A stretch of DNA of 64,000 nucleotides from the NCBI GenBank assembly GCA_002682825.1, contig NOKP01000035.1, positions 310,001 to 374,000 of the forward strand, written 5' to 3'. Below, piece after piece: positions 1-10,605 of the stretch. The position numbers and the translations under genes are program-made. Every line of letters starts with the position of its first letter. The stretch's first letter is position 1. The notes beneath the pieces were generated by a model. The model was not told where the DNA came from. It did not search any database and saw only the letters and a list, made by a program, of their open reading frames with translations. The DNA comes from Neonectria sp. B-13 (taxonomy: Eukaryota; Ascomycota; Sordariomycetes; Hypocreales; Nectriaceae).

Positions 1-2
1 TC

Positions 3-1163
3 GGTCTCTCGGCGTGCTTCCTGTGGATTGCCAGCGGGGCAATCTTCTTGGGCTACACCGAGGAGAACAGAAAGGGTTTCGCAAGTAAGCATCGGCTTCT
101 ATCCTCGATCCCCGGGGAGTGCTGTCACGTTCCGTACTTACTCAGAGAATAGCTTCCTTGAAGTTTGCACTCCAAAACTTGGGCGCTTCTGTTGGCGGCA
201 TCATATCTCTCGCCCTCAATGTCAACCGGAACTATCGCGGCTCCATCAGTAACGCAACATGTCAGTACCGCAACTTCCGTCTCGCTGAAGCATTAACTAA
301 CCAAACCAGATGTTGTCTTCATCACAATCATGTGTCTCGGCTTCCCATTCGCCATCGCCTTACCGTCCATATCTAAGGTCCAGCGAACCGACGGCCGCAA
401 GGTGGCTGTGATCAGGGCCCCTACGCTCGCGCATGAGTTCCGTGTTCTTCGCGTCCTTCTCAAGAACTCCACTGTCCTGGCTCTTATCCCCTTCATGCTG
501 TACGCCCAGTGGTTTTTGTCATATCAGTGGCAGTTCAACTTCGCATACTTCACGGTCCGCGCACGAGCCCTCAACTCAGCTCTGTTCTATCTCGCTGGGC
601 TCTTTGGCGCCCTGGCATTTGGTCAGCTTCTCGACTGGCAACGGTTCAGCCGACAGACGCGTGCGAAAATCGGTTTCGTCGTCATCCTAGTGACGACTGG
701 AACATCCTGGATTCTGGGACAAGCGGTGCAGGTGCACTATTCCAAGACTCTTCCTAACCTCGACTGGTCTGACCCGGGATTCGGGCTTGGATGCTTCGTC
801 TTTACGCTGTGGGGGCTTTCTGACCCGCTGGTTTCCACCTTTTTATACTGGCTCACCGGGAGCCTGACGAACACCATCAACGAGACCGCTTTCCTGGCTG
901 GCCTAATCAATAGTGTCGGTTCCTTGGGGTCGACATTTGGGTTTGTCGTCTCCGCCATGAAATTCAACTACAACGGCGCCTGTGCAATCAATCTTGCTTT
1001 ATTCTGGATCTCCATTCCGGGGTTGGCTTGGGTCGCATTGACCAAGGTTACAGAGTCGTCACACGGCAAAAGCCTTACCGGGGTGGCATTCATTGATGAT
1101 GAATCCCGTAGCAGTATCCCTGAGACAAACGAGAAGAATGGGGTAAATGTAACGGAGGCTTAA
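3..1163 (+). CDS. UNC93-like major facilitator transporter, 5' end cut by window
   Basis: Membrane transporter of the fungal UNC93-like (DUF895) branch of the major facilitator superfamily; the substrate is unknown. Exons read 3-84, 153-248 and 310-1163, separated by introns of 68 and 61 bp with GT-AG ends. The splice choice restores a continuous family-like stretch (GYTEENRKGFA, then SLKFALQNLGASVGG, then FITIMCLGFPFAIALP). Alternating hydrophobic segments continue through the long last exon, for example around ALIPFMLYAQWF, LFYLAGLFGALAFG and GFVVILVTTG, and a charged cytoplasmic tail ends at TAA. The N-terminal helices lie before the window, so the protein is partial. It lies head-to-tail with nothing upstream visible and converges on the amino-acid permease 50 bp downstream. 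The family is clear; the transported compound is not. Confidence 0.88.
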
Positions 1164-1212
1164 GAAGCTATTGTTGAACCTCAAACTTGTAATTTAGGCT
1201 CTTCCTAGATAT

Positions 1213-3195
1213 CTACTTGATAGTTCTAGGTACTCTCTTAAATCGAGTAACTTTTGACCCGTCACTTAGCTCAACCTGAATCTTTTCATTCTTATACCCA
1301 AATACGAGTGGTGTCAATACGAACCGACCCACGTAGTAAACAACACCCAATGATAAAATCCCCAACGCTACAACAGATGAAAGCCAATATGGCAGTGAAG
1401 TACTACCCTTGCCATTGGGAGGACGGACAAAAGGCATGACCAGGAGGAACTAGACGCGAGAACGATCAGCGATAGATTCTACAACAAAACGTGGCTAGAA
1501 AAGCAAAACTTACAATGTTAGCGGCCAAGTAGCCTATGATAAGAACCCATGGAGCACGGAGCGGTGATTGGAAGTCCTCGCTTTTAGTGAGGCGCAGCTT
1601 GACCAATCCAACCGTGATAGCTGTGAGGAGAGCGGTTGTGGGGTAGGTCGACAAGCTAACGATGAAAGTGAAGGCATCGCCTGCTGGTGGAGCGCAGATG
1701 AAGAGAATCGTGACGCCGAGGTGAAGTACCAGACTGTAAATGGGAGTTCTAAACGGTCTGTTTTCCATAAAGAGGTTTGAAAAGGGCAAAACGCCATCTT
1801 TTGCCAGCTCTTGGAGAATTCGGGCTACCCAGAACAGAATCAGCCTTTGTCGCAACAGATACAAAGAAAGGTGCATGGTTACGTACGGACAGTAAAGGCA
1901 ACTCCAAGGAGATGGCCAAGCGCAGAAAGTGCGACTAGTGCTGGGAGAGCTTTGGTTCCTGCTGATTCACCGAAGAGGTTCTTGAACAGGGTTGCTGCAA
2001 CTGTGACCTTGGCCTCCAAGAACTCTTCCTTGGATACAGCAGCAAACTTTTAGAGGAGTTAGCCCAGGTGCTTCATCGGAAGATCAGAAATATGAGTGAT
2101 GCGTACATAGGCGACATTCGCTAGTAGATAAAGAACACTTATAACGCCCATCGACAGGGGAAGCGCGATGCGAAGTGTCCTCTGTGGATTGCGGACTTCT
2201 GATAATACCTAAGAAGTGTCAGAGAAAGTCAAGAGTTGAATTCTTGATCTATACTTACAGCATTGACATTGTCATATCCCTGAAAAGAGAAGATGACATT
2301 AAGAATCGCAGATCCAATATTGTAACCGTTGTTAGAGGTACCTTCAAAAGCATTCGAAAAGTTGCCAGGTTTCTCGACTTTGAGATGTCCCCCAAGGGCT
2401 GCGAAGCCGCAGCAGACGATAAAGGCGAGCGTGAATAGCTTGACGGCCGAGAGCACATCCTGCAAGGCGCGTCCGGCCCGTGGAATGACAGTGTGCATTG
2501 CAACAGCAAAGACAGCCCCAGCAATTGCGACGCCACGAAGCTTCCACGTTGTTGACTCAACACCAGCGGCTACTAGTATATAGGAAGAGAACGTAATGGC
2601 GTTGCTGGCGGATATTTCTAGTGACGCGGGGAGATGAGTCAGAGAAGCTTGACGGTGAAGCAAGATAGCTTAGGGAAACTCACGCAGGAAAACACAGTAG
2701 AATACGTAGATGCATGTCTGCATCAATCGAGGATGGAACGAGCGCTCGAGATAGTTCTTGATCCCACCGGATCTTGGAATGCCGGCACCAAACTCCAGCA
2801 TGACAAAAACGCCACACGTTGAAATAATAGCTCCGATGACCCAACACACCAATGACATGCCGACACTACCCGAGAGTTTGTAGATGGTGCTGGGCGTTGA
2901 GAAAATACTAGTTCTGGTGAGTAGGCGGCTTGCAATAGAGTTAGGAGTTGACAACGTACCCTGCACCAATAATCTTATTCACGACTAACGAGACAGCGCC
3001 GAACACTCCAATAGTCCGCCCCTGGAGGATATTCGCTTCAACGATGCCCAAGACATTGTTGCCGTCTTTTCCTTCAACATGGTCGCTGGCGTTCTGGCTT
3101 CCTTCGGAAACTATCAAAACTGGTTAGATGAAGTGTAGCCACTTGTCATGTAATCACAACTTACTTTCGATTGGCAGCTCATCTTTTGTCGCCAT
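1213..3195 (-). CDS. APC-family amino-acid permease (methionine/L-type permease-like)
   Basis: Twelve-helix-type amino-acid permease of the APC superfamily, closest by eye to fungal high-affinity methionine or L-type amino-acid permeases; it should import amino acids at the plasma membrane. Eight exons on the minus strand: 3195-3165, 3110-2960, 2913-2684, 2617-2259, 2208-2107, 2046-1887, 1824-1514 and 1449-1213. They sum to 1581 bases, or 526 residues. All introns are GT-AG. Recognisable stretches are NKIIGAGTSIFSTPS (the conserved glycine-rich unwound helix 1), EFGAGIPRSGG, SASNAITFSSYIL, GYDNVNAVLSEVRNPQRTL and ELAKDGVLPFSN. The start ATG begins a short acidic N-terminus (MATKDELPIE). It is divergent from the dioxygenase at 3848, which suggests co-regulation. 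The family is near certain; substrate specificity is inference. Confidence 0.93.
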
Positions 3196-3847
3196 CTTAA
3201 AGTGTCGCCTATATTTCCCAACGTGCTGAGATTTCCTGGAAATGAACCCTGACACAATAAAAAGAAAGGTGACAGGGACTATACAGCTAGATATTTAAGT
3301 CGCTTACGTACCTGGCTGGGATAACTCGCATTTCACATTCTAGCAAGGCCGATCCATAACATGACGAGTCAATCATTCGTTTCGGCACGTTAGCCGCCTC
3401 TAACAGGAATACAGGATAGATTTTCGGACGGATACCCGCGAGTACGGGGTCGGTTTGACGTAAAAGGGAATTGAGCACGCAATAACGGGGTGGAGATGCC
3501 GGGTTATTAACCAAAGAGAAGAGAAAGCGAGCACGCAACAATGCAGGGGCGATGTCGAACACCTAAAGCAAGTGGGATAGGAAATAGCTGCTGCTCCATA
3601 TTGGCCTGTAACGTCATTTGCGCACGGGATTCGCAATACCAATACCCCACGAGTGATTGGACCCTTTGCTAGGGAAGCCCACATCGTCAGGCCGACTCCT
3701 CTCCCGTCGGGTCGGGGCCGTGCCGACTCCAAGTCAAGTAATCGTGGGAAACACATTACAAAGCGGTTGATATATAAACAGACGGCTGATAGATTCAAGT
3801 GCAGAATCAGCTTATCTGTGTCAAGATATCTTGTATCTACAGCAACG
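3196..3847. promoter_or_regulatory. Shared divergent promoter of permease and dioxygenase, with TATA box
   Basis: This 652-bp region separates the two divergent start codons and contains no credible gene. A consensus-like TATATAAA lies at 3771-3778 on the plus strand, 70 bp before the dioxygenase ATG, which is a usual distance. The permease side has only a weak AT-rich box near 3210-3218. I saw no operator that I can name. Co-regulation of the pair is inference from the layout. Confidence 0.5.
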
Positions 3848-5176
3848 ATGGCCGGTCCAGTCGAGTTTAAGCCGTTCGACGTCCCAGGGGCGAGGACATA
3901 CTTTGGTAACGTCCTTCCCTACGGACTCCAGGTCACCGGCGAAAGCGGGCCGCCCCCGGTTGCTCAATCCGCCTCAGCCCTACGAGCCTTGGCAGGATCG
4001 GGAAAGATCCAAGAGCTCCTGGAACGCCACGGTGCCGTGCTGTTGCGTGGCATGGGTCACGCCTCTGCGCAGACCTTCTCCGATCTCGTCTGTGCCGTGG
4101 AAGAAGCACGCGGCTCGTACCCCCACGAGCAGATCGGTCTTGCCGGCGTTAGAACGCCTGTGGCAAAGGCCATATGGACGGCCAATGAAGGCCCCGCTGA
4201 ACGTCGCTTCTACCAGCACAACGAGGTATGACGGGGGTAGTCAGTGTCGTCGAATGGCAAATGCCCGTCGACTAACACTACGCAGTACTCTAGGTACACG
4301 CGATTTCCTTCAAACATTCATTTCTACTGCGTAAAGAAGGCGCCGAAAGGTACGGCCGCGATCTTTCCTTTCCGTCTTGGCACGGCGATTGATAAGAAAA
4401 CAACGTTTTGACCCCAATGCTCCAGGTGGTGCAACACCGATTGCCAGTAGTGCCAACGTATATGAGAAGGTTCTTGCTGAGATTCCGGAGCTGGTCGAAG
4501 GTGTTCAAAAACGCGGCCTAGGCATGAAGATGGTCTTTCGTGCCCCCGGAAAAGAGGGCAACGGCAATGGCTTCAACTGGGCAGGCGAGTTCAGCTTTGG
4601 CCAGGATTTCCTACCGGGCGACGACGAGGCGACAAAACGGAACAAGGTCGAGAAGCAGGTCCTCAGATTGACATCTGACTTCAAGTGGCTTGAGGATGAC
4701 AGCCTTGAATTGACTCAGCATATTCCAGGTAGGTTTCAAGCAACTGTTAATATGGTCGCCCGATGCTAACTATTCGACTAGGCCTCCGGAGGATACCTTC
4801 CAGCGGTAGACCTGTATGGTTCAACGGCCTCGTAGGGCGACATGGAATCACGCGAGACATCGGTGCTCTTGAACCACCCCATATCGGCCGTGATGGAATG
4901 ACTTGCAAGTTGTCTGCTCTGAAGTATCATGTTCAAGTCTGCTAACAAGAGGTAGATCTTCCTTGTGTTTACAGCGACGAGACCCCAATTCCTAGGGAGT
5001 ACCTTGACAAGCTTATTGATGTCATTGACAAGGAGGAAATCAGTCTAGCCTTGGAGCCGGGCGATCTCCTTCTCGTTGACAATTTCCAAGTGTCCCATGG
5101 TCGCGAACCTTGGGAAGGGGAGAGGCAGATTTTGGTCTCTATGTGGGAGGGTGCGCCTCCGGTCGCAGTATTTTAG
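3848..5176 (+). CDS. TauD/TfdA-family Fe(II)/2-oxoglutarate dioxygenase
   Basis: Clavaminate-synthase-like dioxygenase that should couple 2-oxoglutarate decarboxylation to hydroxylation of a small carboxylic or amino-acid-like substrate. Exons 3848-4225, 4286-4349, 4426-4728, 4782-4904 and 4956-5176 give 1089 bases, 362 residues. The proposed iron ligands are the histidine in RRFYQHNEYSRY (about residue 125), its nearby acidic partner, and the distal histidine in LVDNFQVSHGREPW; the arginine of GREPWEGERQ fits the 2-oxoglutarate-binding position. Intron 4 appears to be GC-AG (donor GCAAGT at 4905): only this junction restores DGMTYLPCVYSDETP. The other introns are GT-AG. The gene diverges from the amino-acid permease, so import followed by oxidation of an amino compound is a reasonable but unproven idea. 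Confidence 0.9.
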
Positions 5177-6289
5177 TGCCGGTGGATAGCGCACACAGAA
5201 TTATCATGTTAGGATAAATTGCCGCGCGACAATATTATCACATCATCGTAATGGTTACTGCTCAATCTTCATGGGTTGATATGATATGTTCAATATCAAC
5301 GGCTGAGGACGTGGTGTGACGATACAGTCAAGGAATTGGCCAGTATAGCAAAGAGTAAGTCGAATGCCATCCAACGGAAGGTAATGCAAAAGAATTACGC
5401 AGGGAGCGTACAATGAACGCGCGTATCTGCAAGTATGTATTGCTCTAGAAAAGAGTTACTGGTCAATCAAAAATCCAAAGCCCGCATTTTCTACTCCTAT
5501 GGAGCCAAGAAACTTCCATCTGATACATCAACATCTTCTACCCCACTAAAGAAGCTCATAATATCTGGCCTAAAAGATTATAACGACCCAAAAGTAACGT
5601 CCTCAGCGTCGTTTCAACTCTCCTAAACTCGCCAAGCCTTATTGACCTGCGATTGTATATTGCCACGCACACCGACGGCATGGATCGAGAATTTGTTACC
5701 ATGTCTCCTGAAAAGTACACATGTTTTAGGCCCTTCCCTCAACCCGACTTTGCCCTGAAGTCGCAGCAAATATTCGAGTACTATCACTTTACTGTCCTGG
5801 GCCGTGGGGGTGGTATCCCAAGATGGACTTTTGGCTCATTGGGGGGCGGTAGTGGGATGCCCTAGCTGGAGGTCCTTGCCCTAGGGAACTTCATCGTCAG
5901 CCGCGGGTGACAAATCGAATGGTTTGCATCTCTTTGCGTCGAAAAGCTTTATCTTGACGGGTGTTCTACTCTATTTGAATGTGTCGAGGTATGGATGTTT
6001 ATGACACACGAAAGAAGGAGCACATGGATCGTTGCTCTGTCGATCGGCGTCGGGGATCAACGCAGCGTTGCAGAGCGGCAGAGTGTTTAAGGTGTAAAGG
6101 AAGGAGGCTCTCAGTTTGTTTACATCCAATCTGTAGCAAGTTAAAGGTAATGATGGAGAATGACTTGTTTTTATCCCATCACAAACATCGAGGTCGAATC
6201 CCTCTGATTGACATGTTGTCCACGTAGAATAGCCAATTGCTCTCGAGGAATCTTATAGCATTTATTTAAGTTTTCCCCCAAATATAACC
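5177..6289. other. Intergenic, no gene supported
   Basis: The 1.1 kb between the dioxygenase and the minus-strand secreted protein holds only short open frames without family resemblance, splice support or a matching neighbour. It contains the 3' flanks of both genes. I see no RNA gene or repeat in it. Confidence 0.5.
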
Positions 6290-7063
6290 CTAATTGTGAG
6301 GCCGGAGCTGCACATACGTCCAGCTCGTCAAGGCAGTAGAGATGGTGGAGAATATGTTCTTTGGAGTTGTGGTAGGCGTCACAAAGAGGAGCTGGCTGCC
6401 ACCGCCCTCAGAGAAACAATCCAAGTATCCATCGGTGCCGACGGTACATTTGACGTAGTAATAGCCTGCGGCGGGAGGGAGTAGTTGCGCCGACTTGAAG
6501 GTCAATGCGTAACCGCTGATACTGGTGGACGGCACCGCGGTGAGCGACCAAGCCACGGTGCCGTCGGCGAGGGTAATAAAGAGACGGCCTGTAGTGGGAT
6601 CGATCTCAAAGTTTGCCGAGACACCACTCAGGTTCGGATTCCAGTTGAGATAATAGCTACCAACGGTTGCCGAGGAGAGCTTGGTCACGATCTCGTTGCC
6701 ATTGGCGTCGAAGGCACCGAGTGAGCTCCACTGCGTCTCAGTGGGCAACGAGGTGGACGTTGAAGAGGTGGAGGATGGGATGTCGGTCGTGGTGGTTGAG
6801 GCCTCAGTTGTAGAGATGGATAGTTCGGTAGCAGTGGTGAATGACGTAGAGGTGGTAGACAACTCGTTTGTGGTTGATGTAGAAGTGGTTGACTCGAGCG
6901 AGCTCAACGTCGCTGTCTCGGATATGGTCGATGTCTCAGAGGTAGCAGAGGTAGAAATGTCGGTTTCTGAGACGCTGGATTGCGGTTTACATGGGCTGGC
7001 AGAGGACAGATGGACCTGGGCCACAAGCAGGGAGAAAGCGAGGGGAGACAGTTGGAGACGCAT
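6290..7063 (-). CDS. Secreted Ser/Thr-rich (mucin-like) cell-surface protein
   Basis: Single-exon 257-residue protein. Residues 1-22 (MRLQLSPLAFSLLVAQVHLSSA) form a typical signal peptide. Residues about 28-112 are a low-complexity stalk made almost only of Ser, Thr, Glu, Val and Ala, expected to be heavily O-glycosylated. From about residue 113 a compact domain follows (GAFDANGNEIV, then YYLNWNPNLSG, FEIDPTTGRLFITLADGTVAW, YYYVKCTVGTDGYLDCFSEGG). Its two cysteines probably pair. This layout is seen in fungal cell-wall or adhesin-like proteins. I see no convincing GPI tail; the C-terminus is LTSWTYVQLRPHN. Specific function is unknown. ATG at 7063 is the only start that includes the signal peptide. 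Confidence 0.75.
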   Translation of the reverse strand: MRLQLSPLAFSLLVAQVHLSSASPCKPQSSVSETDISTSATSETSTISETATLSSLESTTSTSTTNELSTTSTSFTTATELSISTTEASTTTTDIPSSTSSTSTSLPTETQWSSLGAFDANGNEIVTKLSSATVGSYYLNWNPNLSGVSANFEIDPTTGRLFITLADGTVAWSLTAVPSTSISGYALTFKSAQLLPPAAGYYYVKCTVGTDGYLDCFSEGGGSQLLFVTPTTTPKNIFSTISTALTSWTYVQLRPHN

Positions 7064-8475
7064 TGCCGCAGCAGCAAAAGAGTGGAAGTGATTGATAGAA
7101 TTACGACAACAACAAGAAGCCGCCGATGAAGATCAGAAAGCCGACGTTATCAAGGTGGCCAGGGGCAGGCTTTTGTTCACCAGCCTCACTCACTCCACCT
7201 CGCGTGGTCAGAGATGTGAAATGAGCTGTCTCTGGCAATATATCCATATGCAGAGATTGCTCTCTCACATGCGCCACCCATCGCACATACGCGGCCTAGC
7301 TTGGCGGCGCGGCGTCCAACTGTAGATTTGAATATTGAAACTATTGAATATGCTATTCTGTTTTACCCTTGTTACTTCTCCATGCAGCCTAAAGGTCCCT
7401 CGCTTGACAGGGGAACGCATTTGCGGCTGGTGGTTCTGGCCAACAGCAGTGCCACAAGTTTCAATTTTCTCCGCTCTATATCCGTCGTGCAGCAGATTGC
7501 GGGCATGCCGGCAAGCCAGTCACCAAACTGTGGGGCGTAGGATTGCGAGCAGGCCTTGGTCCAGGGGTTGGTCATCACTGTACTCGACAAGCAATGGTGC
7601 GATCTACTCCGGTCAAATGGTTGATACTTTCATCTCTCTCCCCAATCGGCCAGCGAAACTCGCGTGCAAGACAATCATAGTGAACCACTCCAACTATGTT
7701 GCTTGTCAGGTTGACTCATCGACATCTCCGAGCCAATGTCAACCTTGCCGCTTGGGACTGCGCTGCCAATTCCGACCATGAAACCAAATCGAATAGGTAT
7801 GAACCGCGTTCTCATCCGCACGGCGATGGTAGTGGCACAGCTGTTTCCCATCCGACCCGACGGGAGGCAAACGTAGCGACGTTGTGGTCGCCTATGCGTG
7901 TACACATGGATAGGTTTGAATATGTGACACCTGTCTGTTGACGGTTGGCCATTGCGAACGGCCAAGCCTGGCATATCAAACCTTTATACATATAAACGGG
8001 ATCCATATATTCATGGGATGTGGTCCGGGGTCCGTCGGCGTGGACGGCTCCACGGCCTCTGGTGAATGCGGGGAAGACTTCGGCGACGATCTCGCGGCAC
8101 TTGCTTCGCTCTGTGGAGACTTTGAACTAGGCATGTTCCGCGAAGTCGTAGCCAACCCGATTAGCCAGCAAGTATCTAGAACCCCCCCATATACTTGAAA
8201 CCTTCTCCTCCACGGATAGGATACTCCGTACTCCGTATCCGTAGACAACCCTTAATTGCGAGAGTTGAAGTAAGCCCCACTCTTGCTCGGGACAGCTCCA
8301 CAAGAGATCAGCATAAATGTTACAATGCCGCGCGTCTTGCACTGGGATGTCTCAGCTTTTAATTCCTCCCCATTAGACTATGTAGGAACGCGCACAGCTT
8401 TACACCTCGCCAGTCAGGCTTGTTCTGCATACTTCAACCTCGTCTGTTGGCTCGGAACAGCCCCACGCTAGATCG
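7064..8475. other. Intergenic, no gene supported
   Basis: The 1.4 kb between two divergently oriented genes (secreted protein on minus, regulator on plus) has several short overlapping open frames on both strands but none with domain resemblance. A tandem ACTCCGTA-type motif occurs near 8222-8241. The region probably carries both promoters. Confidence 0.45.
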
Positions 8476-10076
8476 ATGCCTCCACCAGTTGCTCGACATC
8501 ATGTGAGGACCGGCTGCCGGACCTGCAAGTGCGTTCCAAGCATCCTTCCCCACGGCTTCCATTTGACGATGAGGCTGTACTAACCCCCTTTCTTGGCGTC
8601 GCCAGAGCCCGGAAGCTCAAATGTGACGAGACAAGACCGGCTTGTAGGCGATGCACATCTACCCACCGCATATGCAGCGGCTACGAGACTGCCACAGCAG
8701 AGCAGACACTGACCCAGTACCGGCCCAACCAACTCTCTGCGCGCGACCATAGAGAAGGCAGAACCTTTCAGTACTTTACTGAGATGGTCGGCCCCGTCTT
8801 GGCCGGATCTACAGACGCATTCTTCTGGACGCACCTGGTCATGCAGTTTAGCCACTTCGAGCCCACGGTGCGGCATGCTGTCCTGGCTGTTAGCTCACTC
8901 TACGAAGACTTTTCTAGAGGTTCTCGGATCACGCGACAGATATGCAGCAGCCGTTTCGCTGTCGGTCATTACAACGCAGCCATCAAGCAGATCAAGTTGG
9001 CTGGGAACGAGCAGTTGGTCTTGTTACTCTGCATCATCTTTGTCTGCATCGAATATTTGCAGGGAGATATCGACGCTGCTATTCAGCATAGCCGGTATGG
9101 AATCATGATCCTGAATAATTCGCCATGTCCCGCATGGGCACGAGAACATCTTGTGCCCATATTCCGCCGTTTGAGCCTCATTCCGCTCTTCTTCGGTGGC
9201 GCCAAGCACATGCGTCTGCCGGCTCTAGTCGGGTTCTCCGTGCCCATGCCTGCGGCTTTCAGTGGGGTTGCAGAAGCTCAGGCTGCTATCGATGACCTGC
9301 TAGCCCAGATCATGGGCAGCGTGTTCCATGAGAGTCCTGCCGAGGCACGCCGGCTGGCAGCACTGCTCGATCAGTGGGACACTCGAGCGAACGAGTTGGA
9401 GGCCACTATTCCCCTGTCGGCGACGTCGGATAGATACGCCATGTGCGGGATGCGGATCAAATACAAGGTCGGAGGAATTCATCTCCAGGCCCCTGACGAG
9501 CACTCCGAGGTCTGGTTCGATCAGTATCTAGACGCTTTCCGGGCTGTAGTAGACTTGGCTGGAAAGGCTACGCGTCTCTGGGTGACTGCTGAACAGCAAT
9601 GTAAACCGTGCTCTAGCTTCACTTTCGAGATGAGTTTCCTGCCTTTTCTATTTTTTGTCGTCATCAAATGTCGAAACCTCAAGACACGTTTAGAGGGCTT
9701 GACGCGAATGGCACAGCACGGTCCAGCCAAGGAAGGTCTCTTTGACGTCGGCACCATGTACAGAGTCGGCCGACGTCTCATTGAGCTTGAGCATGACATT
9801 TGTCTTGATGACAAGGACAACAATGAGCAGGTCACATGTCACCATGTGGAGCAAGAACTGCCGCTAGAAGAGAAACGCATATTTGCCGTTCCCATAAACC
9901 ACGAGTTGGAGCTCATCTCTGGCGTGGACGGCAGGACATTTTACAGGCGACAGGTCCACTTCCTAATGCGGGATCACAAGGGTCAAGTGTTTGCGAGAGA
10001 AGAATACATCTCGGACGATAAACCTCGGCGATGCCAAATACAGATTCCCCCGATGCGAGGTGCGCAGCGGGAGTAG
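8476..10076 (+). CDS. Zn(II)2Cys6 fungal transcription factor
   Basis: Binuclear zinc-cluster DNA-binding regulator of 507 residues. Exon 1 is 8476-8528 and exon 2 is 8606-10076; the intron has GT-AG ends and interrupts the zinc cluster, which is common in this family. Joining them gives the exact cysteine spacing C14-X2-C17-X6-C24-X6-C31-X2-C34-X6-C41 (CRTCKARKLKCDETRPACRRC and on). The remaining region is helical and matches the loosely conserved fungal-specific regulatory half (for example FWTHLVMQFSHFEPTVRHAVLAVSSLYEDF), ending with a charged tail. It is directly upstream of, and co-oriented with, the secreted tannase/feruloyl esterase gene 529 bp away, so it may control that gene. Target genes are not shown by the sequence. 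Confidence 0.93.
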
Positions 10077-10605
10077 CCATCGGGGACGGGTAGGCCGGAA
10101 ACTCTCTTAACTAGTTACGTAGTATACTTGGACGAGAGGTTATGATCCCATATAAACTGCAATAAATGTCCAATCACTCATGCGACGTCATACTGAATTC
10201 AGCCGTGCCAAGTCTCAAGTTGTCGACAGGGTTTCTTGGTCTTCGTTCCCCGGACAAATCTCCACATCTGTCGAGAACCGTCTCCATTTTGTAGATGGCC
10301 CGATTGCACACCATGTAGTGGGGCTGTCCCGAGGATAATTAATTGCAGACACGAGCATCACCTCACGCATATGGAAGAAATTTCCCTTCAGTTACATGTC
10401 TGTGCAGTTCAGTTACAGATGACGAGGACACTTTTGTCGCCGAACCTAAAAATCATAATGATGTAGCCGGAATCATACTTATAGCAGGACCAATCCGTCT
10501 CAGTTGCTACTCCTCATCTCTCGCATCAAGGTTTCGAGGGCGGCTCATCCGTTATTTCCGCGTCTTCCAACAATCATTCTCGCTCGTCTAAACCTCGCAG
10601 CTCCT
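10077..10605. other. Intergenic, upstream region of the tannase-like gene
   Basis: This 529-bp gap between the regulator and the esterase shows no supported gene. An open frame does extend upstream of the esterase ATG in the same phase, but the signal peptide begins exactly at 10606, so the upstream part is treated as leader. Confidence 0.45.

Noticed and set aside
10504..10605. Longer N-terminus for the tannase-like protein
   Set aside because: The in-frame extension lacks an ATG and would bury the clear signal peptide that starts at 10606.
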